From NCBI GenBank assembly GCA_910574205.1, contig CAJSYJ010000001.1, positions 620,001-684,000 of the forward strand: a stretch of DNA of 64,000 nt, given 5' to 3'. Within the stretch, counting starts at the first letter, position 1. Each line of letters opens with the position of its first letter. The position numbers and the translations under genes are program-made. This DNA comes from Bacteroidales bacterium (GTDB lineage Bacteria > Bacteroidota > Bacteroidia > Bacteroidales > Rikenellaceae). Under the pieces are notes generated by a model that worked only from the letters and a program-made list of their open reading frames with translations, searched no databases and had not been told where the DNA came from. Below are positions 18,552 through 26,842 of this stretch, piece after piece.

Positions 18552-19304
18552 TCATGCAACCAGCTTGTCAAGCAGGCTAATGATATTTGCCTTTATCTTG
18601 CGCCTGTCTCTTTCCCACTCTATTTGTTCCATCCCTTTGTCATATTCAGGATAAGGCTTTTCTTTCGTCTTAAACTGAAAATGCTTGCACAAAGGATAAA
18701 TGTAACGATAGGTTTTCACCACGAACACCTCCAAATCACCAAGTAGAAAAGCAACATTCGAGCGAACATAACCAGATGGAGATGTCGTGTTTGTGAGTAT
18801 CTGTTCGTGGGTAAACTCACCTGTTCGCCTGTTGCGAAGAAAGCGCGTGTAATGAAAGCCGTAATACTTGAAATTGGCTGCTTTGTAGATTGTTCCGCAA
18901 CCCAAACGACCGTCGGCAAAACTTTGTATCGCCACGACGTTCTCGTCCATCTTTCGGATCAACTTAATGCTGGCAGCAATTAACACCGTTTCTGCGTTCT
19001 TTCCGAGGCAATCATCAATCCACAGACGATTTAATTCACACATCCACGCTTTCGGGTTCGGATGGGTAAACAGCTTTGCGTTCATGTTCTTCATGTACCC
19101 GTAAACTGCAACACCGAGGCATCTGTCTGGCTCATCAGCGCGGAAGATACCGAAATTAAACACCCCAAAGCCGCCAAAGTTCCATTTATGGGAATAGTGG
19201 TGTTCTATCACCATTTGGCGGGCAAGTTCCTTTTCCACGGGTTTGATAAGCAGGTCGCCGAGCGACGAGGTTTGTTTCAGGACAAACAGATTTTCTTTAA
19301 TCAT
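18552..19304 (-). CDS. Mom-like DNA modification protein
   Basis: 250 aa. Resembles phage Mu Mom, a GNAT-fold protein that converts adenine to a bulky carbamoylmethyl-type adenine and so protects phage DNA from restriction. Supporting segments: EHHYSHKWNFGGFGVF near residues 33-50, GVAVYGY, ELNRLWIDDCLGKNAET and FADGRLGCGTIYKAANF, the most conserved block in the family. Position also fits: last gene before the Mu-type right end. No com-like translational activator is adjacent; instead a structured antisense element overlaps the leader (19360-19520). Confidence 0.82.
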   Translation of the reverse strand: MIKENLFVLKQTSSLGDLLIKPVEKELARQMVIEHHYSHKWNFGGFGVFNFGIFRADEPDRCLGVAVYGYMKNMNAKLFTHPNPKAWMCELNRLWIDDCLGKNAETVLIAASIKLIRKMDENVVAIQSFADGRLGCGTIYKAANFKYYGFHYTRFLRNRRTGEFTHEQILTNTTSPSGYVRSNVAFLLGDLEVFVVKTYRYIYPLCKHFQFKTKEKPYPEYDKGMEQIEWERDRRKIKANIISLLDKLVA

Positions 19305-19359
19305 TCAGCATACTAACAATGTTTTAATGGTTTATAAATATGGTTTGAGTTATTTTTCG

Positions 19360-19367
19360 TACTTTTG
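19360..19367 (+). promoter_or_regulatory. -7 box for the candidate structured RNA
   Basis: TACTTTTG matches TAnnTTTG. The expected transcription start falls at the first base of the 13-bp closing stem of the downstream structure. No TTTG at the usual spacing is seen (one lies 12 nt upstream). Confidence 0.45.
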
Positions 19368-19370
19368 CAG

Positions 19371-19520
19371 TCCTACCACATACGAGCGGGCTTTCCGCAT
19401 ACACAAAAAAAGCGTCACAACGCGGTCAAAAGGCATATTAAGCCCCTGACTGTGCGTTGTGGCGCATCTTTGTGTTAGTATGTGGTAGGATACTACTAAC
19501 AGGTCGGGGGCTTTTTCTTT
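19371..19520 (+). ncRNA. candidate structured small RNA antisense to the mom leader
   Basis: Nested stems: 13 bp (19371-19383 with 19478-19490), a small GCGG/CCGC hairpin (19386-19398), 7 bp (19401-19407 with 19469-19475) and 12 bp (19412-19423 with 19454-19465, one G-T pair). The inner loop segment 19440-19450 can pair over 11 bp with the tail 19503-19513, which would make a pseudoknot or a terminator, followed by TTTTCTTT. The element lies between the last tail gene and mom, both on the - strand, so as a + strand RNA it would be antisense to the mom leader. The same DNA read as - strand mRNA also folds. Not matched to any RNA family I know. Confidence 0.45.
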
Positions 19521-19537
19521 CCCCCTCTTTCAGGTGT

Positions 19538-19912
19538 CTATCGGTTCAGCAGTTCGTCCACCTGCCGCTTGCATTCGGCGCGGTAGGCTTCAAACGTGCG
19601 CAGTTCCTCGGCGTGTTCGGCCGTGTTATCGCTGTTTGCCAGAATGGCAATCTGGTCGTCGATACTGTAACGCCTGCCGATAAGCCCTGCCACGAACTTG
19701 CCGCGGCGGTTTTCGTCGGTGACGGTGCGGGCATCGACGGAAATGCGGGTAGAACCGTCGGTTTCCTCACCTGTGTAGGAGTAGCCGCGGGCGGTTTCGC
19801 CGCTTTCCTCGTCCACCACCACATCGGCGGGGGCTTCGTTCAGATAAAGCAGGTAGCTGTCCGCGTCATACCTTACATACTTCTTTCTTTCAATGTAACT
19901 TACTGTGTTCAT
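19538..19912 (-). CDS. small acidic protein downstream of the DGR reverse transcriptase
   Basis: 124 aa, acidic. N-terminal half beta-like (SYIERKKYVRYDADSYLLYL), C-terminal half helical, with a DENRRGKFVAGLIGRRYSIDDQIAIL segment and an amphipathic end. It starts 9 bp after the RT stop, so it is co-transcribed with the DGR. It does not look like the basic four-helix Avd accessory protein of the Bordetella phage DGR. Fragments of similar type occur in phage tail-fibre regions, so it could be a fibre accessory/chaperone or a DGR accessory. Function unknown. Confidence 0.7.
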   Translation of the reverse strand: MNTVSYIERKKYVRYDADSYLLYLNEAPADVVVDEESGETARGYSYTGEETDGSTRISVDARTVTDENRRGKFVAGLIGRRYSIDDQIAILANSDNTAEHAEELRTFEAYRAECKRQVDELLNR

Positions 19913-19921
19913 TACTCTTTT

Positions 19922-21265
19922 TTATTGGTCGGGATCGACTATGCTGTAAAAGCAGCGTTTGCCGTCTGTCCCGATGGGTTGCTTGATTATTTTCGCTGCA
20001 ACGGGTTCGGTCAGTTCCACGCCGTCAAGCTGGCGGATAAGGGCTTTTGACCCCGTGAAAGTGATGTGCTTTATCCAAGCCATGACGGGGTTGCCCTCGT
20101 CGTCTATCACTTTGCCCTGCTCGTCCTCCATCTGCTCGTAAATCTCATATTGCAACGTCAGCATTTCACCATCGTATTTCGATTGCGAAACGTCGAAAGC
20201 CGTTATATGGATTTCACGGTTCAGGATGGTGTCGATGTGGTATTTACCACCCGTTAATTTGCCCTGTTTGGGCTTAATGTCACTAAATTTTTTCATACCG
20301 AGTATTTTTAATAAATGATTGCTGTCGCAGTGTTTCATAAAGCCCATGCGTGAAGCCACGCGAAGCCTTATTTCTTCGTCAGGTAGTCCCTTTTTACGCA
20401 AAGCGGCCAGTTCCCTGCACAACCCCTGTTTGTTGCGTTTGCGGGCAAGGCAGTGGGTGTGGTAGGTCACGTAACCGACGAAATCGATGCCCCGACTTTC
20501 CACGGGATAGATTTGGAAGTTGCTTTTCAGCGTGAGCAGGCGGCTTTCATTCAGGTAATGGTTGATATATACCAGAACGCCGCTTAAATACTCCTTGCTG
20601 TCGGAAAGCAGCACTATATCGTCGGCGTAACGGTAATAGTACCGCACCCCGACGTCTTCCTTTAACAGGTGGTCGAGTTCCGAAAGGTACAGGTTGGCGA
20701 AATATTGGGAAATGTAGTTGCCGATAGGCACGCCGCTGGCCGAATCTATGATGCCGTCCAGAAGCCAAAGCACATCGGGGTCTTTCAGCTTGCGCCGAAT
20801 GACCTGTTTAAGTATGCCGTGGTCGATGGAGGGATAGAACTTGCGCACGTCGATTTTAAGACAGTACCGCGTCCCGTCAGGGTCACGGCGCAGGTCGGTG
20901 CGCAACTGCCGAAGCAGCGAGTGAATACCACGCCCACGGATGCAGGCATGGGTGTTAGAGGTGAACTGTGGCGTCCAGACGGGTTCAAGCACTTGCATGA
21001 TTGCCCATTGGACAACACGGTCACGAAAAGGCAGTTTATAGATTTCGCGACGTTTAGGTTCGTATTTGATAAACACCTCGTAAGAGGAGGTCGTATAGGT
21101 TCGGGTCGTCAGTTCCGCCTGCAACTGCCGCAGGTTAGCGTCTAAATCGGCCTCGAACCGTTTAACCTCGTCACGTTTCCTTTTGCCGTTGCTCGCATTG
21201 TGGAACGCCTGCAAAAGGTTTTCCATCGAGCGGATTTGCTCGAACAAGTAACCTTTTCGTTTCAT
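19922..21265 (-). CDS. DGR reverse transcriptase with C-terminal extension
   Basis: 447 aa. Retron/DGR-clade RT: catalytic Asp139 in LKIDVRKFYPSID, the DGR-type motif IGNYISQ (residues 181-187, SQ instead of the QGxxxSP of other RTs), YADD at 213-216 and the thumb motif GIDFVGY. It copies the TR RNA into cDNA with errors at adenines for insertion at VR. Residues from about 331 to 447 form an extra beta-rich domain (HITAFDVSQSKYDG, ITFTGSKALIRQL) reminiscent of OB-type nucleic-acid-binding folds; this is an inference. Typical DGR RTs stop near 320-400 residues. The TR lies 151 nt upstream of the ATG. Confidence 0.95.
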   Translation of the reverse strand: MKRKGYLFEQIRSMENLLQAFHNASNGKRKRDEVKRFEADLDANLRQLQAELTTRTYTTSSYEVFIKYEPKRREIYKLPFRDRVVQWAIMQVLEPVWTPQFTSNTHACIRGRGIHSLLRQLRTDLRRDPDGTRYCLKIDVRKFYPSIDHGILKQVIRRKLKDPDVLWLLDGIIDSASGVPIGNYISQYFANLYLSELDHLLKEDVGVRYYYRYADDIVLLSDSKEYLSGVLVYINHYLNESRLLTLKSNFQIYPVESRGIDFVGYVTYHTHCLARKRNKQGLCRELAALRKKGLPDEEIRLRVASRMGFMKHCDSNHLLKILGMKKFSDIKPKQGKLTGGKYHIDTILNREIHITAFDVSQSKYDGEMLTLQYEIYEQMEDEQGKVIDDEGNPVMAWIKHITFTGSKALIRQLDGVELTEPVAAKIIKQPIGTDGKRCFYSIVDPDQ

Positions 21266-21416
21266 CGGGTCTTCGGGTCATGGGGTCTATGGGTCTTAAA
21301 ATCTGCTTTGCATAATCGGGAGCGGTCGAGGCTTGCGCCCTACTGACACCCTTTTTGGCCTGTCATCTTTTGCCGAGGGGCAAGGTTCATTTCCCTGTCG
21401 CTTTTATTTCTTTTCC

Positions 21417-21540
21417 AAAGTATAGGGGCGACGAGTAGTTCGCATTCGTAGTCGAAGCTGCGTTGTTCGCAGTCGAGTTGGACGCACCTGCGTTCGTGCC
21501 ATTGTTCACGTTACCGCCAGCAGCCTGAACGCGCAAACTA
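21417..21540 (-). repeat. DGR template repeat (TR)
   Basis: 124 nt aligned without gaps to VR 21790-21913 at an offset of 373. Seventeen positions differ, and every one is an adenine in TR read on the - (coding) strand: A to G 9, A to C 4, A to T 4. TR has 29 adenines, so 12 are unchanged; the 95 other positions are all identical. Asn codons (AAC/AAT) dominate the variable sites, as in known TRs. It lies inside a 61-codon frame that need not be translated. Confidence 0.97.
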
Positions 21541-21762
21541 ACCACCCACGGGAAATGCAACCTGCCTTTCACTTGAAAGACAGCGCAAATTTAACACTTT
21601 CGCACCAGACACCCAAAATTCCCAAAAAATTTCGCCCGCCTGACGGCGGGATTAAAGAAAACCCCGCCGCCATTATCAGCTACATTATTTCTCGGTATGA
21701 AAAAATTTCAAAGAACGATGTTTGTTTTCGGGGGCTTCGCCCCGTGTTCGTTTTTTTTCGTC

Positions 21763-23232
21763 TTACTCGATTTGCGGGTCTTCCTCGAAAAAGCAGAGGG
21801 GCGACGAGCAGTACGCAGTCGTAGTCGAAGCCGCGTAGTCCGCAGGCGAGTAGGACGCACCCGCGTACGTGCCACCGTTCACGCGACCGCCAGCAGCCCG
21901 AACGCGCAAACTAGTCTGTGTGGCGGCGTTTGTCCAGAAATAGTCGCAGTAATACGTTGCGGTAGAACCGCCCACGGACGTAGGCATACAACAAAGTCCC
22001 TCATAGGATTTCTTTATGATATACCCCTCACGCTGCGGGCATTCGCACGTCTTACGCATACCCTCGCCGATATTTGCAGGGTCAAAAGCAGCATACATGG
22101 ACTTTGCCACGAACACCTCCGTCTTTTCGCCTGCTGTCTGCGAAACGGTCAGACCGCGCACCCAACGCCAAAGGTTGCCAAAGCCAGCGTTTACAAGGCC
22201 GAAGAAAACGGGGACTTTACATTGGTACACGGCCACGCCGTCGGCGTTCGTCACGGAATAATCCACAAGTCCTACACCGTCGCCCAGTTCAAGCCCCACG
22301 CTGGTGGGAATGACGGGGTAATAACCGTTATACGTGCCCCAGTTCGGCATATTCGTAGCACCCGCGCCAAAGCCGCCCTGACGCAGGCCGTTAGCGTCAA
22401 GTTCTGCGTTGAAAGCGGCCTGCGAATTGCGCGTGCCCATGATTATCTCGAAAAGGTATTCCACAACCGCACGGGCGACAAACCAGTTAGCCTCCCACCC
22501 CTCGCCGCGTTTGCGGGCATACGTTCCGAAAGCCGTTGTACTTAATGCCGTGGCGGGCATTCCCAGCATCGTTTTTTGCGGGGCATCGGCCGCCAGCGGG
22601 TAATTATCACCCAGTGCGTTGCCGTTGCCGCCACGATAACGGGGGTCGGTGGATATGACGGAACACAGTTTTTGTTCGGTTCTGTCCATCACACCCGCAT
22701 CAATCCACGAAATGCCGCCTGCGGGAACGTAGATGCTGTTCTTTCCTTTGATGGGCTGGAACGTGACGGTCTGGATGCGGCGGTTGCCCTCCGTCCAAGT
22801 GGTGAAGTAGTGGGCGTTCCAGCACCACATGCACTGCCCCATAGTGCCGTCCAGCTTCGCGGGGCTGCCGTCGTCGAAACGGGTGCTGTCCGCGGCATCC
22901 AACTTGCGACGCTTGCGGTCGTCAGTAACCAGATAGCGGCCAAGTCCCAATTTGGCGGGAAGTTCCTTTAAGGCCTGCAAAGAGCCGTAATACCCTGCGG
23001 CGGTGGGAGTAGCGGCCGTTTCGTCCCACCAGCGGCCTGCAATGGGATTGCCTGCCGTCTGGACGGCCTCCTGCAAGTTCATGCGGCGCGTTTCGCCGCT
23101 CTCATCAACCACGGCAACCTGCATGTCCGACATGCTGCCCGTGGCGGCGTCAAGCTCGTTAATGCGCTTGCCGCTCTCAAAAGCCGTCAGAAGCTGGCGG
23201 ACTTTTTCTTCTTCGTTTGCGTTTAATGCCAT
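21763..23232 (-). CDS. DGR-diversified tail-fibre/receptor-binding protein (C-type lectin fold)
   Basis: 489 aa from the ATG at 23232; the longer frame to 23289 starts inside the upstream fibre gene. N-terminal helical virion-attachment segment (about 1-60), middle with Trp/Cys-rich MCWNAHYFTTW-like sequence, and a C-terminal formylglycine-enzyme/C-type lectin-type domain (WGTYNGYYPV, GNLWRWVRGL). VR occupies about residues 441-481, at the very end, as in the Mtd and TvpA targets. At least twelve residues differ from the TR-encoded version, mainly Asn to Arg, Gly, Tyr, Asp or Thr. It probably contacts the host surface; the receptor is unknown. Confidence 0.93.
   Translation of the reverse strand: MALNANEEEKVRQLLTAFESGKRINELDAATGSMSDMQVAVVDESGETRRMNLQEAVQTAGNPIAGRWWDETAATPTAAGYYGSLQALKELPAKLGLGRYLVTDDRKRRKLDAADSTRFDDGSPAKLDGTMGQCMWCWNAHYFTTWTEGNRRIQTVTFQPIKGKNSIYVPAGGISWIDAGVMDRTEQKLCSVISTDPRYRGGNGNALGDNYPLAADAPQKTMLGMPATALSTTAFGTYARKRGEGWEANWFVARAVVEYLFEIIMGTRNSQAAFNAELDANGLRQGGFGAGATNMPNWGTYNGYYPVIPTSVGLELGDGVGLVDYSVTNADGVAVYQCKVPVFFGLVNAGFGNLWRWVRGLTVSQTAGEKTEVFVAKSMYAAFDPANIGEGMRKTCECPQREGYIIKKSYEGLCCMPTSVGGSTATYYCDYFWTNAATQTSLRVRAAGGRVNGGTYAGASYSPADYAASTTTAYCSSPLCFFEEDPQIE
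21790..21913 (-). repeat. DGR variable repeat (VR)
   Basis: Recipient copy of TR at the 3' end of the fibre gene; all 17 differences fall at TR adenines. The 3' end of the repeat on the coding strand contains a GC-rich run (CTCGTCGCCCC in TR sense) that could serve as the initiation-of-mutagenic-homing site. A GGGGC-GAA-GCCCC hairpin lies 47 nt further on (21731-21743). Confidence 0.97.
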
Positions 23233-23245
23233 TTGAATGATAGTT

Positions 23246-24499
23246 TTAAGTGAATAATATGTTTGCACCAGCCAGCAAAAGCGAGGCATGGCCTGATTTT
23301 ATCAAAGACGGCCTGACGACCTCGACCGTGACGGTCTGGTGCAACGCCGTGTTTTCGGTGGGGATAACGTGGACGCGGCTTTTGCCAAGACCCAGCACCA
23401 CCACCTCCCCATCAGGTTCGACGTCCACGGCTTTGCCGTCGGAAAGCCAGAGCACGTTTTGAACGGCGAACTGCGGCAGCAGGCTGGCTTTGATGTACTG
23501 TTTCACGGGGTTGCCATAGGTGATACGGCGCGGAGGTTCCACGGTCATGACAAGGGGAATGACGCGCCCCGCGCTGTCGGCCTGTATGGCAAAGATGGTC
23601 TGACGCACGGCCGCGATGTCCTGACGTATTTCCGCGTCGGACTGTTGCAATCCCGTTTTCGTGTCGGTGATACGTTTGCCGAGTGCCGTTTCGGCCGCTT
23701 CCGCGCGCTGGCGTTCCCCGTCGATGTTCATTTGCAGTGTGGCTTCCGCGCCCTTTGCCCTGTCGCTTTCCACCTTGACAGCGGCCGCAATGGCTCTGTC
23801 ATAAGCAGCGGTGATGTCCTTTTCAAGCTGTTCAAGCAGTCCAGAAAGGGTTTCGGTGTCGGTGATGCCTTGCAAAAAGGTTTCGATTTCCTGCCAGCGG
23901 TTTATCGTGCTGTCCGCCGTGTCCTTTGCTTCCAGAAAGGTTTTAAGCGTGTTCGCCAACGCCCAAAAAGTGCTGTAATTCGCGCCCAGCGCGGAAAACG
24001 TGCTTTCCAGAGAGCCGAAAACGGCCGTCGGGTGCAGACGCTTCCGCAGCTGTTCCAAATTGGCGTTGGCCGTGTCGATTTCCGCCTGCTGGTCGCTGTC
24101 CGTCTTATGCAGCGCGGTGATTTCCTTGTCCTGTTCCGCGTCTTTCTTATGGATGTTCTCCACCTCGACCTCCAGAGCGTCGATTTCTTCCTGCTGCCGT
24201 TCGTCAGTGGCTTCCAGTTCCTCGATATTCTCGGCGATGTTGTTGAACTGTTCGGCCGAAGACTGCTTGTGCGCGTCATAGTCGCTTTTCAATTCACGGT
24301 GCTGCCGTTCCAACTCCTGCCCCGCGGTGGCGGCATACTTGCCGTTCAACTGTTCGGGCAGTTCCTCTACCTGCGCGATGGGGATTTTGCTTTCCTCCTT
24401 ATGGACGTAGCTGTCGAGCCAGTCGGCAAACTGTTCCTCCGTCGGGTACTTGCCGCGACGGAACCACGCCTTTAACTGTGCGATGCTTCTTATTGGCAT
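23246..24499 (-). CDS. coiled-coil tail fibre protein
   Basis: 417 aa. Short N-terminal attachment-like region (IAQLKAWFRRGKYPTEEQFADWLDSYVHKE, a pattern common at the start of Bacteroidetes phage fibres), then about 200 residues of heptad-rich coiled coil (for example ENIEELEATDERQQEEIDAL) and a C-terminal beta domain with Ig-like features. It is placed between the collar-domain fibre and the DGR target, so it probably forms the shaft that presents or chaperones the diversified tip (inference). Confidence 0.75.
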   Translation of the reverse strand: MPIRSIAQLKAWFRRGKYPTEEQFADWLDSYVHKEESKIPIAQVEELPEQLNGKYAATAGQELERQHRELKSDYDAHKQSSAEQFNNIAENIEELEATDERQQEEIDALEVEVENIHKKDAEQDKEITALHKTDSDQQAEIDTANANLEQLRKRLHPTAVFGSLESTFSALGANYSTFWALANTLKTFLEAKDTADSTINRWQEIETFLQGITDTETLSGLLEQLEKDITAAYDRAIAAAVKVESDRAKGAEATLQMNIDGERQRAEAAETALGKRITDTKTGLQQSDAEIRQDIAAVRQTIFAIQADSAGRVIPLVMTVEPPRRITYGNPVKQYIKASLLPQFAVQNVLWLSDGKAVDVEPDGEVVVLGLGKSRVHVIPTENTALHQTVTVEVVRPSLIKSGHASLLLAGANILFT

Positions 24500-24519
24500 T
24501 ATAGTGTTATTTTATCGGG

Positions 24520-25479
24520 TTATCGTACTTTCATGATATAGGCAAGGGTATAATACGGCGGGCGGTTCTCATGCTGCGCGCCACCGCCCGTGGCGTTCGT
24601 GTTTCCGAACTGTGTCGTCCTGTCATGTTTCGATGTTGAATTGGGCGAGGAATTGCGACCGCCGCCTTTCCATGTGCCGCTGTCCTCCTGCCAAAGGTTC
24701 TGCGGGTGGGTGTGGCTCGGCATTTCGTTGATGGTGAGGGCGTGTTTCTTCTCGCCGCCCGTGTTGCCGTATTTCTTGTATTCGTCATCGAGGTCGTTAT
24801 AACCCACGATGAAACGACCGCGCAGGTCGGGAAGACGGAAGAAGCCGCTTTGCGTGGTGTAGCGCGTGCCGTTGTAGTTCACACCAGCATTGAAAGCGGT
24901 GCCAAGGGCTTTGTAAAGTTCAGGGTATTCGCTGGTCTTCAACATCGCGCCGTCGCACAGGGCGTAATTTTCGGGGACTTTCACACCCGCCCACATCTTG
25001 ACGATGCCCAGCGGCTCGCTGACGGATTTTGCCGCGGTGTCAGACTGTTGTTTGGCAAGGTCGGCAATCAGCTTTTCAAGTTCGGCAGACGTCTTCGGTT
25101 TCTGGAAGTCCTCCCACTTGAAATTTTCACTGCCCACGCCTGCGGCAAGCGTCCGACGCGTGTAGGCTTTCGGGTATTCAAAACCCTGCGCGTTTACTGA
25201 AACGTCCTCCAGCTTCACGTACATGCCCCCTGAAATGTTGCCGCCCTCCCAGCGCAGAACCTCGCCGTGCGGATAGTCACGCGTCTTGACGAACACATAG
25301 CCCGCGGCACGTTGCGTGTCGTTGTTCGTCAGCTCGCAGCCTGTAAGAATAAGTTTGTCGCCTGCGATATTGCCCAGTGCGGCCACAAGTGCCGTGCCCG
25401 CCTGCAACATGTCGAGCGTGTCGCAGTCAAGCGGAAAATCCTTGTTCGGCTGGGTCAGGAAATTACCTATCGTTTCCAT
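24520..25479 (-). CDS. tail fibre protein with phage collar domain
   Basis: 319 aa. The C-terminal half has the Phage_Collar (PF07484) signature: GVKVPENYALCDG, FRLPDLRGRFIVGYN, then NEMPSHTHP and a final ENRPPYYTLAYIMKV. The N-terminal part (1-150) is specific to this phage. Distal tail fibre component at the junction with the baseplate. Part of the late operon between the tail protein I-like gene and the coiled-coil fibre. Confidence 0.85.
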   Translation of the reverse strand: METIGNFLTQPNKDFPLDCDTLDMLQAGTALVAALGNIAGDKLILTGCELTNNDTQRAAGYVFVKTRDYPHGEVLRWEGGNISGGMYVKLEDVSVNAQGFEYPKAYTRRTLAAGVGSENFKWEDFQKPKTSAELEKLIADLAKQQSDTAAKSVSEPLGIVKMWAGVKVPENYALCDGAMLKTSEYPELYKALGTAFNAGVNYNGTRYTTQSGFFRLPDLRGRFIVGYNDLDDEYKKYGNTGGEKKHALTINEMPSHTHPQNLWQEDSGTWKGGGRNSSPNSTSKHDRTTQFGNTNATGGGAQHENRPPYYTLAYIMKVR

Positions 25480-25501
25480 TCTAAAAGTCTTTTATCAGTG
25501 T

Positions 25502-25996
25502 TTAATTATAATTTATCGTCCAACGTTTGGAGGCAAGTTTATAGGTGCTTACCACCGCGGCAAGGCGTGTCTCGTCGATTTTCCCCATAAGGGCATACGG
25601 CACGGACACCCAGAAGTCGAAGCCGCTCACACCGCCGTAGCCGCGGCGGTTGATGATGAAAGCCTTGCCGCCGCCACGCACGGGCAAAAGGATATGCCTG
25701 TCCATGTCCCGCGTAAAGAGGCGTGCGCCGCGCAGCCCGCCGCTGTCCTCGTCGTCCACGGTGATACGACGCTCCGTCTGGTCGAAAGTGTCGTTCAGAA
25801 CCGCGCGCAAGTGGCAGACCTGACCGTTGTGCCAGAGCCTGTAATCCTTATCGTCGCGCCACCGCATGAACTCGCCGTGCAGCACGCTGCAACCCTGTAC
25901 CGCGCTTTGCATGAAAGCCGCCACAAGGGGCTTGCGCAGGGCTGTGGGAAGCAGCAGGAGCGCAAGGCGTTTTATCTTGACATCGTACACACTCAT
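25502..25996 (-). CDS. baseplate/tail wedge protein (Mu gp48-position)
   Basis: 164 aa. No strong motif, but its position directly after the J-like gene and its size match the tail protein I/Mu gp48 slot of contractile-tail phages. N-terminal helical KIKRLALLLLPTALRKP resembles the start of gp48-type proteins; the rest is beta-rich. The start overlaps the J-like stop (ATGA). Confidence 0.55.
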   Translation of the reverse strand: MSVYDVKIKRLALLLLPTALRKPLVAAFMQSAVQGCSVLHGEFMRWRDDKDYRLWHNGQVCHLRAVLNDTFDQTERRITVDDEDSGGLRGARLFTRDMDRHILLPVRGGGKAFIINRRGYGGVSGFDFWVSVPYALMGKIDETRLAAVVSTYKLASKRWTINYN

Positions 25997-26832
25997 TTGT
26001 AAGATTTCATATTGACTGTTATGTTGCCCGCGGAAAAATAGCCAGCCGCGGGGGTAAAACGGGCGTCTATGTCGGTAGGGGTACTTTCACCGTCCACCTC
26101 CGTGGTCGCACCGCTCATCTCAACGATGCGCACGCCCTCGATTTTCTGGAGTTCGTCCACAAGTGCCATGTTGCTGTACTCACCGTTGAAAGGCAGGTTT
26201 TCGATATAGTTACGTATCGTTTCCCTGCATTGCGTCTCGACGGTTTCAGGCAGCAGCATGGCGTCATAGTACACATCGACCTCGCAATGGAACACGTCGG
26301 CGGTCTGGTTCACGAGGTTCACGCGGACGCCCGCGTCTTTGATTTCACCGATATAGGCAAGAAGCTGGATTTCCGTGTCGGCATCAAGAGGCTGCCGAAC
26401 ACCGCCGACCTCCCCCGCCACCTTGATGGTAAGGATGGAGGCGTCCGCGTTCTCGCTGGCCGCGGCGTATTTCACCACGCGTGCGGCCTCGATGTCGCCG
26501 TCGCTCATACCCTCCGTGTCGTAGTGATCCGTGTCGGTAACGAGGGGCTTGTCTTTCATGAAGCCCAGAACCTTGTCCCTGTACCATTTCGGACGGTGCG
26601 GGATGATGGCCTCGATGCGCTGCTCCACATCGCGCCTGTGCTGGTCGAACAGGTTTTCAAGAACCCACATCGCACAGGCGACGATATAGAAAAGCAGGCT
26701 TTCGACGCTTACCTTGCTGAAATGCGAGGAAAAGGCCGCACCAGCTTCAAACCCGTAGGCGCGGGCCACGTCGGGATTGCGCATGAGGTCGGCCGTCATG
26801 CTGTCTTTGATTTCTGCGATTGTACGTGCCAT
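25993..26832 (-). CDS. baseplate J-like protein
   Basis: 279 aa. Baseplate wedge protein of the Mu gp47/P2 gpJ type: N-terminal TIAEIKDSMTADLM and hydrophobic FYIVACAMWVLENLFD, central region with AASENADASILTIKVAGE, and C-terminal ETIRNYIENLPFNGEYSNMALVDELQKIEGV, typical of the family. It forms the wedge that triggers sheath contraction. Confidence 0.85.
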   Translation of the reverse strand: MARTIAEIKDSMTADLMRNPDVARAYGFEAGAAFSSHFSKVSVESLLFYIVACAMWVLENLFDQHRRDVEQRIEAIIPHRPKWYRDKVLGFMKDKPLVTDTDHYDTEGMSDGDIEAARVVKYAAASENADASILTIKVAGEVGGVRQPLDADTEIQLLAYIGEIKDAGVRVNLVNQTADVFHCEVDVYYDAMLLPETVETQCRETIRNYIENLPFNGEYSNMALVDELQKIEGVRIVEMSGATTEVDGESTPTDIDARFTPAAGYFSAGNITVNMKSYK

Positions 26833-26842
26833 TGTCTTATTT

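Noticed and set aside
21387..21572. 61-codon - strand frame containing TR
   Set aside because: It is the template repeat read in the VR frame; there is no ribosome site or independent gene logic, and TRs are normally non-coding.
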